Shown here: piece by piece, positions 24,756-32,753 of the stretch
Layout: every line of letters starts with the position of its first letter
How positions within the stretch are numbered: position 1 is the stretch's first letter
DNA from: Pseudomonadota bacterium
GTDB lineage: Bacteria > Pseudomonadota > Alphaproteobacteria > Rhizobiales > Xanthobacteraceae
Length of the DNA stretch: 36,649 bases
Reading direction: 5' to 3'
NCBI GenBank assembly: GCA_023386635.1
Contig: JAEWJH010000071.1
Location: 1-36,649 of the forward strand
The notes under the pieces: generated by a model
Database searches by the model: none
The model's input: the letters and a program-made list of their open reading frames with translations, nothing else
Told to the model about the DNA's origin: nothing
Program-made: the position numbers and the translations under genes

Positions 24756-24800
24756 GCCTCTCTCCGCCGATGCTCCCACTCTGGCGGGGGGAGGCTTTTT
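24756..24800 (+). terminator. Rho-independent terminator inside the ABC operon
   Basis: A 13-bp stem has arms 24756-24768 (GCCTCTCTCCGCC) and 24783-24795 (GGCGGGGGGAGGC). It pairs fully in RNA, including two G-U pairs, with a 14-nt loop, and is followed directly by TTTTT then CTCTG. It starts 12 nt after the binding-protein stop and ends 27 nt before the livF start. It should end or attenuate transcription between these genes. Confidence 0.8.
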
Positions 24801-24827
24801 CTCTGTGTCATTCCGCGGACCGGTGAC

Positions 24828-25685
24828 ATGACCAGCACGGCCACGACAACGACGACCGGTGCAAAGGCAGCCGCGGCGGCAGCCGACCTCGTTCTGTCGG
24901 TCAACAATATCGAGGTGATCTACGATCACGTCATCCTCGTCCTCAAGGGCGTGTCTCTCGATGTGCCGCGCGGCGGTATCGTCGCATTGCTCGGCGCCAA
25001 CGGCGCGGGCAAGACGACGACGCTCAAGGCGATTTCCAATCTGCTGCATTCCGAGCGCGGCGAAGTGACTAAAGGCTCGATCCTGTTTGAAGGCGAGGAG
25101 GTGCACGACCTGTCGCCGAACGAGCTGGTGCGGCGCGGCTGCATCCAGGTGATGGAGGGCCGGCATTGCTTCGGCCATCTCACCATCGAGGAAAACCTGC
25201 TGACCGGCGCGTTCACGCGCCGTGACGGTAGCGCTGCGATCCGCCGCGACCTCGACATGGTCTACAATTATTTCTCGCGCCTGCGTGAGCGCAAGGAGTC
25301 CCAGGCCGGCTACACCTCCGGCGGCGAGCAGCAGATGTGTGCGATCGGCCGTGCGCTGATGTCGCGGCCGAAGATGATCCTGCTGGACGAGCCGTCGATG
25401 GGGCTCGCGCCGCAGATCGTCGAGGAAATTTTCGAGATCGTGAAGGACTTGAACGCCAAGGAAAACGTCTCGTTCCTGCTCGCCGAGCAGAACACCAATA
25501 TGGCGCTGCGCTATGCGAACTACGGCTACATTCTCGAGAATGGCCGCGTGGTGATGGACGGCGACGCCAAGGCGCTGACCGAAAACGAGGACGTCAAGGA
25601 ATTCTATCTCGGCATCGCCGAGGGTAAGCGCAAGTCGTTCCGCGAAGGCAAGCACTACCGCCGCCGCAAGCGCTGGCTCGCGTGA
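24828..25685 (+). CDS. livF: ABC importer ATPase, LivF-type
   Basis: This 285-residue protein is the second ATPase of the importer. It has an alanine- and threonine-rich leader (TSTATTTTTGAKAAAAAADL). Walker A is GANGAGKTT at 56-64. The signature is TSGGEQQMCAIGRALMSRPK, Walker B is MILLDEPSMGLAPQIVEEIF, and the switch region is FLLAEQNTNMALRYANYGYI. The end is extended by basic residues (GKRKSFREGKHYRRRKRWLA), which is unusual for LivF and could contact nucleic acid or membrane. The ATG at 24828 overlaps a GTGACATGA sequence with only a weak ribosome site. It follows the terminator, so its expression depends on readthrough or a separate promoter. Confidence 0.93.
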   Translation: MTSTATTTTTGAKAAAAAADLVLSVNNIEVIYDHVILVLKGVSLDVPRGGIVALLGANGAGKTTTLKAISNLLHSERGEVTKGSILFEGEEVHDLSPNELVRRGCIQVMEGRHCFGHLTIEENLLTGAFTRRDGSAAIRRDLDMVYNYFSRLRERKESQAGYTSGGEQQMCAIGRALMSRPKMILLDEPSMGLAPQIVEEIFEIVKDLNAKENVSFLLAEQNTNMALRYANYGYILENGRVVMDGDAKALTENEDVKEFYLGIAEGKRKSFREGKHYRRRKRWLA

Positions 25686-25704
25686 ATACGCTCTCCTCCC
25701 CGTT

Positions 25705-25767
25705 CACTCCCGCGAAAGCGGGAATCCGCACCTGGCCGAAGAGCTGGATACCCGCGTTCGCGGGGAG
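25705..25767. repeat. Two-armed intergenic repeat, CCCGCGAAAGCGGG type
   Basis: The element has two hairpins, CTCCCGCGAAAGCGGGAATCC on the left (one base longer than its core) and GGATACCCGCGTTCGCGGGGAG on the right. They are joined by a spacer bordered by AATCC and GGAT. The layout matches the other repeats but the core sequence differs. It is a common type of short intergenic palindrome in proteobacteria. It lies between livF and the PaaK-like gene. Confidence 0.75.
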
Positions 25768-25828
25768 GAATGGAAGAGGGCCGATTCAATTTGAACAGTT
25801 CAGGTTTTAGTGGCGAAGCGGCAAGACC

Positions 25829-27061
25829 ATGACCGAGTATTACGACGCACTGGAAACCCGTTCGGCCGACGCGCGCGCACACGATCAATATGCGCGGTTG
25901 CGCGATACGCTGCGGCTCGCTTTAACCGCGCCGGGCTGGGCGCGTCATCTCGGCCGCGTTGACATCGATGCCATCGACGGGCCGGCCGCGCTGGCGAAAC
26001 TGCCGGTCCTGCGCAAGGCCGATCTGCCGCAGTTGCAGAAGGACGATCCGCCGTTCGGCGGTTTCAACGTCACGCCGCCCGGACGCTGCAAGCGGCTGCA
26101 GATGTCGCCCGGGCCGATCTTCGAGCCGGAGGGGTTCGGCGAGGATTTCGGCGGCGCGGCGCGCGCGCTGTTCGCCGCGGGATTCCGGCCGGGCGATGTG
26201 GTGCACAACTCGTTCTCACATCATCTCACGCCCGGCGCCTACATCATGGAGGAGGGCGCGCATCAGCTCGGCTGCGCCACCATTCCCGGCGGTGTCGGCA
26301 ACACCGAGCAGCAGCTCGAAGCGATCGCCCAGTTCCGGCCGAGCGGCTATATCGGCACCGCGGATTTCGTGAAGATCTTGCTCGACACCGCGGAGAAGAC
26401 CGGCCGCGATGCATCCTCGCTCAAGCGCGGATTGATGTCGGGCGCGGCGTTGCCGGGCTCGCTGCGCGACGCGTTGCGCGCGCGCGGCTTCGCGGCGCTG
26501 CAATGCTATGCGCTCGCGGAGGGCGGCGTGGTCGCTTACGAAAGCCCGGCCTGCGAAGGGCTGATCGTCAATGAAAGCATGATCGTCGAGATCGTGCGGC
26601 CGGGCACCGGGGATCCGGTCCCGGCGGGCGATGTCGGCGAGGTCGTGATCACCACGTTCAATGCCGATTATCCGATGATCCGGCTCGCCACCGGCGACCT
26701 TTCGGCGGTGCTGTCCGGGCCGTCGCCGTGCGGCCGGACCGGGCCGCGCATCAAGGGCTGGATGGGCCGCGCCGACCAGACCGCCAAGGTCAAAGGCATG
26801 TTCGTGCATCCGCGCCAGCTCGCCGAGGTTGCGCAGCGGCATCCGGAACTCGGACGGCTACGGCTCGTGGTCGGCCGCGCGGCCGAGCAGGACACCATGA
26901 CCTTGATGGCCGAATGCGCCACACCGGGCGCCGGGCTCGACTCCGCGGTGGCGGAGACCCTGCAATCGGCCACCAAGCTGCGCGGCGTCGTGAAGCTGGT
27001 CGCACCCGGGAGCCTCCCCAATGACGGCAAGGTGATCGCCGACGAGCGGCCGGTGGGTTAG
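25829..27061 (+). CDS. PaaK-like adenylate-forming enzyme with degenerate P-loop
   Basis: This 410-residue protein resembles phenylacetate-CoA ligase (PaaK), which makes aryl-CoA thioesters through an adenylate. Later motifs are kept: YALAEGGVVAYES (A5-like), TGDLSAVLSGPS (A7), RTGPRIKGWMGRADQTAKVK (A8) and PNDGKVIADER with the C-terminal lysine. The glycine-rich phosphate-binding motif expected near residues 90-100 (SSGTTGKP) is replaced by MSPGPIFEP (residues 92-100), so one hallmark is absent. It may work with altered ATP handling or on a different acceptor. The ATG at 25829 has no strong ribosome site. It is the last gene of the importer block, 143 nt after livF, with a palindromic repeat between them and another after its stop. 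Confidence 0.82.
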   Translation: MTEYYDALETRSADARAHDQYARLRDTLRLALTAPGWARHLGRVDIDAIDGPAALAKLPVLRKADLPQLQKDDPPFGGFNVTPPGRCKRLQMSPGPIFEPEGFGEDFGGAARALFAAGFRPGDVVHNSFSHHLTPGAYIMEEGAHQLGCATIPGGVGNTEQQLEAIAQFRPSGYIGTADFVKILLDTAEKTGRDASSLKRGLMSGAALPGSLRDALRARGFAALQCYALAEGGVVAYESPACEGLIVNESMIVEIVRPGTGDPVPAGDVGEVVITTFNADYPMIRLATGDLSAVLSGPSPCGRTGPRIKGWMGRADQTAKVKGMFVHPRQLAEVAQRHPELGRLRLVVGRAAEQDTMTLMAECATPGAGLDSAVAETLQSATKLRGVVKLVAPGSLPNDGKVIADERPVG

Positions 27062-27063
27062 CT

Positions 27064-27161
27064 GTCATTCCGGGGCGCGCGCAGCGCGAACCGGAATCCG
27101 GAGGCAAATGGTGTGTGGGGATATGGATTCCGGATCGACGCATTCGCGGCGTCCGGAATGA
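27064..27161. repeat. Two-armed intergenic palindromic repeat, copy 3
   Basis: The element begins GTCATTCCGG 3 nt after the PaaK-like stop codon and ends CCGGAATGA. Left hairpin: ATTCCGGGGCGCGC...GCGCGAACCGGAAT. Right hairpin: GGATTCCGGATCGACG...GCGTCCGGAATGA. It has the same ends and inner GGAATCC/GGATTCC borders as copies 1 and 2. Confidence 0.85.
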
Positions 27162-27217
27162 GGATGTGGTGGTCGTTATGCCCTTGACCGCGCCGCCAGT
27201 TCGCGGCTGATAGCGCT

Positions 27218-28267
27218 ATGCAATCCGGAAACCCGTCATCACCGTCGTCATCGGTTCTGCCCAGCGGCCATCCCGATCTGCCCCCGCGCCGCATCGGCGT
27301 GCTGCTGGTTAATCTTGGTACGCCGGATGCGACCGACTACTGGTCGATGCGGCGCTATCTCAAGGAGTTCCTCTCCGACCGCCGCGTGATCGAGGAGAAC
27401 CGGCTGAAATGGTGGCTGGTGCTCAATCTCATTATCCTGTCTGTGCGGCCCGGCCGCAAGGGCCGCGATTACGAGAAGATCTGGAATCGCGAACGCAATG
27501 AATCGCCGCTGATGACCATCACCCGCGCGCAGGCGGACAAGCTCGCGCCGCTCCTCGACGACAGCCGGCTGATCGTCGAATGGGCGATGCGCTACGGCAA
27601 TCCGTCCATCGCGTCGAAGCTCGATGCGCTGCAGCGCGCGGGCTGCGACCGTATTCTGGTGGTGCCGCTCTATCCGCAATATGCGGCCGCGACCACCGCG
27701 ACGGTGTGTGACAAGACGTTCGATGCGCTTGCGACGATGCGCTGGCAGCCGGCGCTGCGCGTCGCGCCGGCCTATTACGACGATCCGGTTTATATCGATG
27801 CGCTGGCGCGCTCGATCGAGAAGCATCTGGCGACGCTCGACTTCGAGCCGGAGGTGATCCTCGCCTCGTTCCACGGCATGCCGGAAGAGTATCTGCGCAA
27901 GGGCGATCCGTATCATTGCCAGTGCGCGAAAACAGCGCGGCTGCTGCGCGAGCGTCTCGGTTATGACGACAAGCGTCTGCGCCTGACGTTCCAGTCGCGC
28001 TTCGGTCCGGCGGAATGGCTCAAGCCCTATACCGACAAGACGGTGGAGCAACTGGCGCGCGAGGGCGTGAAGCGTCTCGCTGTGGTCACGCCCGGTTTTG
28101 CCGCCGATTGTCTGGAAACGCTCGAGGAAATCGCCATGGAGAATGCCGGCATCTTCCGCGCGGCTGGTGGCGAATCGTTCACCGCGATCCCGTGTCTCAA
28201 CGACAGCGAGGATGGTCTGCGCGTGATTGCCGCGGTGGTTCAACGCGAATTGAGCGGCTGGGCCTAG
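27218..28267 (+). CDS. hemH: Ferrochelatase
   Basis: This 349-residue enzyme inserts iron into protoporphyrin IX, the last step of protohaem synthesis, at the inner membrane face. Family blocks are clear: VLLVNLGTPDATDYWSMRRY, RKGRDYEKIWNRERNESPL, SFHGMPEEYLRKGDPYHCQC with the catalytic histidine H219, LTFQSRFGPAEWLKPYTDKT and VVTPGFAADCLETLEEI with the active-site glutamate E300. The cysteines typical of cluster-bearing ferrochelatases are not all present. The ATG at 27218 has no obvious ribosome site, and its first 25 residues are a polar leader. It follows the PaaK-like gene after 156 nt with a palindromic repeat between, so it is probably its own transcription unit. Confidence 0.96.
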   Translation: MQSGNPSSPSSSVLPSGHPDLPPRRIGVLLVNLGTPDATDYWSMRRYLKEFLSDRRVIEENRLKWWLVLNLIILSVRPGRKGRDYEKIWNRERNESPLMTITRAQADKLAPLLDDSRLIVEWAMRYGNPSIASKLDALQRAGCDRILVVPLYPQYAAATTATVCDKTFDALATMRWQPALRVAPAYYDDPVYIDALARSIEKHLATLDFEPEVILASFHGMPEEYLRKGDPYHCQCAKTARLLRERLGYDDKRLRLTFQSRFGPAEWLKPYTDKTVEQLAREGVKRLAVVTPGFAADCLETLEEIAMENAGIFRAAGGESFTAIPCLNDSEDGLRVIAAVVQRELSGWA

Positions 28268-28353
28268 AAGGATTCTCCAGCCAGCTTGCCGCCGCTGGCA
28301 CAACCCATCACAATGGCCGCAACGAACGGCAATTCAGCCGTGACGAGGGCGAG

Positions 28354-29322
28354 ATGTCCGGGTTCGATGTGTTCGTGATCGCGATCGTCCTGCTGGCGAT
28401 CGTGCTGGTGGTCAGCGGCGTGAAGACGGTGCCGCAGGGTTATTCCTGGACGGTCGAGCGGTTCGGCAAATATACGCGCTCGCTCGGGCCGGGCCTCAAT
28501 CTCATCATCCCGATCTTCGATCGCATCGGCCACAAGGTGAACGTGATGGAGCAGGCGGTCGACGTGCCGCAGCAGGAGGTCATCACCAAGGACAACGCGA
28601 CGGTCACCGTCGACGGGCTCGCCTTCTATCAGGTGTTCGACGCCGCCAAGGCGAGCTACGAGGTCGCGCATCTCGATCAGGCGATCATCAAGCTGACGAT
28701 GACCAATATCCGCTCGGTGATGGGCGCGATGGACCTCGACCAGATGCTGTCGCATCGCGACGAGATCAACGAGCGGCTGCTGCGCGTCGTCGATGCGGCG
28801 GTGTCGCCGTGGGGCGTCAAGGTCAACCGCATCGAGATCAAGGACATCGTGCCGCCGGCCAATCTCGTCGCATCCATGAGCAAGCAGATGCAGGCCGAGC
28901 GCGAGAAGCGCGCGGAAATCCTCAGCGCCGAGGGCCAGCGGCAGGCGGCGATCCTGCGCGCCGAAGGCGAGAAGCAGGCGCAGATCCTCGAGGCCGAAGG
29001 CCGGCGCGAGGCGGCGTTCCGCGATGCCGAGGGCCGCGAGCGGCTGGCGCAGGCCGAAGCGAAAGCGACGGAGATGGTCAGTGCCGCGGTCGCGCAAGGC
29101 GACGTGCAGGCGCTCAACTATTTCATCGCGGAGAAATACCTCAAGGCTTTCGGCGAGATCGCCGGCTCACCAAACCAGAAGCTCGTCATGGTGCCGATGG
29201 AGACGACCGGCATCCTCGGCGCGCTCGCCGGCATCGCCGATCTGTCGAAGGCGGCGTTCTCCGGCGATGCGCGGCCGGCGCCGCGCCCGGGCGCTTCGGT
29301 GCCGCCGGTGCCGAAAGCATAG
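28354..29322 (+). CDS. qmcA: SPFH/band-7 protein, QmcA-like
   Basis: This 322-residue protein is a stomatin/prohibitin-like SPFH protein. It has an N-terminal membrane anchor (FDVFVIAIVLLAIVLVVSGV), an SPFH domain (VPQGYSWTVERFGKYTRSLG to about residue 180), and a long alanine-, glutamate- and arginine-rich coiled coil (about 180-250, with AEREKRAEILSAEGQRQAAI). The tail is proline-rich (SGDARPAPRPGASVPPVPKA). Such proteins form membrane rafts or cages and assist membrane protein quality control. The ATG at 28354 follows GAGGGCGAG. An NfeD-like gene begins 9 nt after its stop, the classic SPFH-NfeD pair. It may be cotranscribed with hemH, 86 nt upstream, but nothing further links them. Confidence 0.92.
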   Translation: MSGFDVFVIAIVLLAIVLVVSGVKTVPQGYSWTVERFGKYTRSLGPGLNLIIPIFDRIGHKVNVMEQAVDVPQQEVITKDNATVTVDGLAFYQVFDAAKASYEVAHLDQAIIKLTMTNIRSVMGAMDLDQMLSHRDEINERLLRVVDAAVSPWGVKVNRIEIKDIVPPANLVASMSKQMQAEREKRAEILSAEGQRQAAILRAEGEKQAQILEAEGRREAAFRDAEGRERLAQAEAKATEMVSAAVAQGDVQALNYFIAEKYLKAFGEIAGSPNQKLVMVPMETTGILGALAGIADLSKAAFSGDARPAPRPGASVPPVPKA

Positions 29323-29331
29323 GTCCGGATC

Positions 29332-29778
29332 ATGACGTCACTTGTCGTTTCGCTCGGCGGCTGGAGCTGGATCGTCGCCGGTCTCGCCTTGCTGATCATC
29401 GAAGTGCTGGCGCCCGGCGCTTTCATGATGTGGCTCGGTCTCGCCGCGCTCGCGGTCGGCATTATCTCGCTGACCATTGACTGGTCATGGCAGGCGCAGT
29501 TCGTGGTGTTCGCGCTGTTGAGCGTGGCGTCGATCCCGCTGTGGCGGCGGTTCGGCCGTTCGGTCGGGCCGCGCAGCGACCAGCCGTTCCTCAACCGCCG
29601 CGCCGACGCCTTGGTCGGGCGTACGTTCGTGCTCGATCAGCCGATTGTCGACGGTACCGGGCGGCTGCGTGTCGACGATACGCTGTGGCAGGTGCACGGC
29701 CCCGATGTGCCGGCCGGCACGCGCGTGCGCGTCACCGCGACCGATGGCGCGACGCTGACGGTCGCGCTGGATCACTAA
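29332..29778 (+). CDS. NfeD-family membrane protein
   Basis: This 148-residue protein is of the short NfeD type (NfeD1b-like). It has hydrophobic segments at about 12-30 (IVAGLALLIIEVLAPGAFMM), 33-50 and 54-72 (QFVVFALLSVASIPLWRRF). A C-terminal soluble OB-fold-like domain follows (LVGRTFVLDQPIVDGTGRLR to TATDGATLTVALDH). Partners of this type are nearly always next to an SPFH gene, as here, with 9 nt between them. The start ATG at 29332 lies in the short gap. It converges with kdsD, with three bases between the stop codons, so the two genes share their 3' region. Confidence 0.9.
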   Translation: MTSLVVSLGGWSWIVAGLALLIIEVLAPGAFMMWLGLAALAVGIISLTIDWSWQAQFVVFALLSVASIPLWRRFGRSVGPRSDQPFLNRRADALVGRTFVLDQPIVDGTGRLRVDDTLWQVHGPDVPAGTRVRVTATDGATLTVALDH

Positions 29779-29781
29779 ACG

Positions 29782-30786
29782 TTACGCCACGCCGGCGCGC
29801 AGCAGATCATGCAGATGCAGGATGCCGACCGGGCGCTTGCCCTCGGCGACGATCAGCGCGGTGATCTTCGACGAGTTGAGGATTTCCAGCGCCTCGCTGG
29901 CGAGCTGATCCGGCCGTACGGTCTTCGGCTGGCGCGTCATCACCTCATCGACATTCACCGACAGCAGGTCAGGCCGCATATGCCGCCGCAAGTCGCCGTC
30001 GGTGATGATGCCAGCGAGCATCCCGTGCGCGTCGAGGATGCCGACGCAACCCAGGCCTTTGCCGGTCATCTCGACCACCGCGTCCGACATGCGTGTGCCG
30101 AGCGGCACCACCGGAATGCGCTCGCCCACATGCATCAGGTCGCGGGCGAATTTCAGTGCCGCGCCGAGCTTGCCGGCGGGGTGGAACACGCCGAAGTCGG
30201 TGGCGGTGAAGCCGCGGCTTTCCAGCAGCGCGATCGCCAGCGCGTCGCCGAGCGCGAGCTGCATCAGCGATGACGTGGTCGGCGCCAGATTGTGCGGGCA
30301 GGCTTCGCGCGCTTCCGGCAGCGCGAGCGTGATGTCGGCGGCCTTGCCGAGCGTGCTCTCCGCGCCGGCGGTGAGCGCGATCAAGGTGATGCGGTAGCGC
30401 CGCGTATAGTCGATCAGGCTCTGCAGTTCGGTGGTCTCGCCCGACCACGACAGCGCCAGCACCACGTCCTGCGTGGTGATCATGCCGAGGTCGCCGTGGC
30501 CGGCGTCGCCCGCATGGATGAAGAAAGCCGGAGTGCCTGTGGAGGCCAGCGTCGCCGCGATCTTGCGGCCGATATGGCCGGACTTGCCCATGCCGGTGAC
30601 GATCAGCCGGCCGGGGGCCTCGCGGATCCGCTCGACCGCGGCGGTGAAGGCGCCGCCGAGCCCGTTCCGTAATGCCGCCGACAGGGCTTTCAGGCCGTCG
30701 GTCTCGACCTCCAGGGCGCGCACGGCGGAGGCGATGGAGTCGAATGAGTCGGTCATTGAACGGGTCGGACTGTTGGTCGGGGTCAT
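29782..30786 (-). CDS. kdsD: Arabinose-5-phosphate isomerase (KdsD/KpsF type)
   Basis: This 334-residue enzyme interconverts ribulose-5-phosphate and arabinose-5-phosphate, the first step of the Kdo branch of lipopolysaccharide synthesis. A SIS (sugar isomerase) domain occupies about 40-200. It carries the motif GMGKSGHIGRKIAATLAS (residues 65-82), FIHAGDAGHGDLGM, ALSWSGETTELQSLIDYT and the conserved ACPHNLAPTTSSLMQLALGD. Two CBS domains follow from about 210 to the end (VGERIPVVPLGTRMSDAVVE; VDEVMTRQPKTVRPDQLASE). The ATG at 30786 gives the usual length; an internal ATG at 30756 would shorten it by 10 residues. Ribosome sites are weak for both. It lies in a group of envelope genes (beta-barrel protein, GalU, transglycosylase), which fits. 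Confidence 0.95.
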   Translation of the reverse strand: MTPTNSPTRSMTDSFDSIASAVRALEVETDGLKALSAALRNGLGGAFTAAVERIREAPGRLIVTGMGKSGHIGRKIAATLASTGTPAFFIHAGDAGHGDLGMITTQDVVLALSWSGETTELQSLIDYTRRYRITLIALTAGAESTLGKAADITLALPEAREACPHNLAPTTSSLMQLALGDALAIALLESRGFTATDFGVFHPAGKLGAALKFARDLMHVGERIPVVPLGTRMSDAVVEMTGKGLGCVGILDAHGMLAGIITDGDLRRHMRPDLLSVNVDEVMTRQPKTVRPDQLASEALEILNSSKITALIVAEGKRPVGILHLHDLLRAGVA

Positions 30787-31008
30787 CGAATCTCGACGGA
30801 GCTGCGGGTTCCGGGTTCCGCTCCCGGTGGACGGGCGGCGGCGCCGCGCCTCCATAGCACGGGGCGAGGGCGGTCGCGACCCGGCGAGGGCCGGGTATGG
30901 GCGATCTCAACGCCTCGTTAACCATAACCTTTTCTACTCCCTTAACCAAAGCCTGCCGGCGCGTCGCCGGTGGGCTGTGGGCCGTTGCTCGGGCGAAACG
31001 CCGGGCAG

Positions 31009-31014
31009 AGGAGG
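31009..31014 (+). promoter_or_regulatory. Ribosome-binding site that sets the GTG start of the beta-barrel gene
   Basis: A perfect AGGAGG ends 7 nt before GTG at 31022. This strongly supports GTG initiation there rather than at the ATG at 31052, and adds ten arginine-rich residues to the signal peptide N-region. Confidence 0.75.
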
Positions 31015-31021
31015 ATCGCGG

Positions 31022-32725
31022 GTGCCGCGTCGGAGTGGCAGGCGGAGTGGGATGAGGCCGTGCGGCAGGGGTGCCGCGGCGGTGGCCGCCGCTTGCGTCG
31101 TCACCTGGGTAGGGCTCGCCGCGCCGGCGCTTGCCCAGACCGCCATGCCGTCCGCCGATCCGCTGGCGCCCGCGTCACGCGATGCGCTGAAAGTAACGCC
31201 GGCCTTCAAGCCCGCGGGAAAGGCGCCGCTCGGTCCCTCGACGCGCGGCTTCACGCCGGTGCCGTCGGGCGCCGGCCGCACCGGTTTCGACTCAACCAAT
31301 GCGCGCAAGAAGAACGCCGCTAGTCGCGCGTCGACCAAATCGACCGCCACGTCCAAGGGGAAACCGGCCACAACGCCAGCGACCGACGCGCTCGCATCCG
31401 AGTCCGCTGCGACCGCGCCGCGCGCGACGGCAGACCCATCGCCCTATCAGAAGCCGATCCCGCCGCTTGCCGAACAGGCGATGGCCGCGCGCGTTCCGGT
31501 AACGCCTGTCGGCGCGCAGCCTGCCCCGCTCACCAAGCGCAAAAAGCTCGCCGCCGAAGGCGATCCGTATGAGCCGCTGGGCCTGCGGCTCGGCACCTTC
31601 GACGTGTTTCCGGCGATCGAAGCCTATGGCGGCTACGACAGCAATCCCGGCGCACGCAGCAGCGGCAGCGGTTCGGCGCTCGTCACCATCGCGCCGGAAC
31701 TGCGCGCGCAATCGAACTGGCTGCGCCACGAGCTCAAGGCCGACCTGCGCGGCAGCTACAACTGGTATCGCGACGATCTCACGCCGTCGATCAGTCGCCC
31801 GCAGGCGACCGGCAGCGTCGACGGCCGCATCGACGTGACGCGCGACACGCGCATCGATCTCGGCGGCCGGCTGCTGATCGGCACCGATTATCCGAACAGT
31901 CCGAACGTGCAGGCCGGCCTGTCCCGCCTGCCGATCTCCACAACCTTCGGCGGTGTCGCCGGCATCGCGCATCGCTTCAACCGCCTCGAGGTCGGCGTGA
32001 AGGGCACTGTCGACCGCACGGTCTGGCAGAAATCGTCGCTGGTCGACGGGACGACCGCGGACAACAATGACCGCGATCTCAACCAGTACGGCGGAACGCT
32101 GCGCGCCGGTTACGAGCTTCGGCCCGGCGTGACGCCTTATGTGGAAGGCGGCTACGACACGCGCGTGCACGATCTCACCACCGATTACTTCGGGTATCAG
32201 CGCGATTCCAAAGCCTGGCTCGGCCGTGTCGGCACCACGTTCGAATTGAGCCGTCTGCTCACCGGCGATGTGTCGATCGGCTACACCAAGCGGACCTATC
32301 AGGACACGCGGCTTCCGGACGTGAAGGGCTTGCTGTTCGATGCGTCGCTGTTGTGGACCGCGACGTCACTGACCAATGTGAAGCTCACCGGCAAGACCAG
32401 CGTCGGCGAATCCACGGTGCCCGGCATTTCCGGCGTGCTGTATCGCGATGTCGGCTTGCAGGTCGATCATGCGCTGCGCCGCTGGCTGATCGCGACGGTG
32501 AAGTTCGGCTTTGGCTTCGATCTTTATCAGGGCAGCGCGGCGGCATTTGCCATCGATTCCGACCGAGAGGACCAGCGCTATTCGCTTGGCTTCGGCCTGA
32601 CCTACAAACTCAGCCGCGACCTGTGGTTCAAGGGCGAGGTGCGGCGCGAATGGCTGCGCACCAACGTCACCGGCTACAACTACGACGCCAACGTGTTCCT
32701 GCTCGGTCTGCGGCTGCAGAAGTAG
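31022..32725 (+). CDS. Outer-membrane beta-barrel protein (BBP2-like), GTG start
   Basis: This 567-residue secreted protein is of the putative beta-barrel porin-2 type. It begins with a basic n-region (PRRSGRRSGMRPCGRG) and a signal sequence (AAAVAAACVVTWVGLAAPALA) cut before QTAMPS. Residues about 55-180 form an alanine-, lysine-, threonine- and proline-rich periplasmic stretch. The rest is a barrel of alternating polar and hydrophobic strands, for example FPAIEAYGGYDSNPGARSSG, YVEGGYDTRVHDLTTDYFGY and YSLGFGLTYKLSRDLWFKGE. It ends VFLLGLRLQK, with a C-terminal strand typical of an outer-membrane protein. The GTG start is fixed by the strong AGGAGG. Neighbours kdsD and galU suggest a role in the outer membrane or in polysaccharide export, but the substrate is unknown. 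Confidence 0.87.
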   Translation: MPRRSGRRSGMRPCGRGAAAVAAACVVTWVGLAAPALAQTAMPSADPLAPASRDALKVTPAFKPAGKAPLGPSTRGFTPVPSGAGRTGFDSTNARKKNAASRASTKSTATSKGKPATTPATDALASESAATAPRATADPSPYQKPIPPLAEQAMAARVPVTPVGAQPAPLTKRKKLAAEGDPYEPLGLRLGTFDVFPAIEAYGGYDSNPGARSSGSGSALVTIAPELRAQSNWLRHELKADLRGSYNWYRDDLTPSISRPQATGSVDGRIDVTRDTRIDLGGRLLIGTDYPNSPNVQAGLSRLPISTTFGGVAGIAHRFNRLEVGVKGTVDRTVWQKSSLVDGTTADNNDRDLNQYGGTLRAGYELRPGVTPYVEGGYDTRVHDLTTDYFGYQRDSKAWLGRVGTTFELSRLLTGDVSIGYTKRTYQDTRLPDVKGLLFDASLLWTATSLTNVKLTGKTSVGESTVPGISGVLYRDVGLQVDHALRRWLIATVKFGFGFDLYQGSAAAFAIDSDREDQRYSLGFGLTYKLSRDLWFKGEVRREWLRTNVTGYNYDANVFLLGLRLQK

Positions 32726-32753
32726 CGGAATTTTTTGCACAACTCTATCAGCC

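Noticed and set aside
30900..30955. Repeated GTTAACC/TTAACC sequences before the beta-barrel gene as CtrA sites
   Set aside because: The full TTAA-N7-TTAA pattern is not met; only half-sites with wrong spacing are present.
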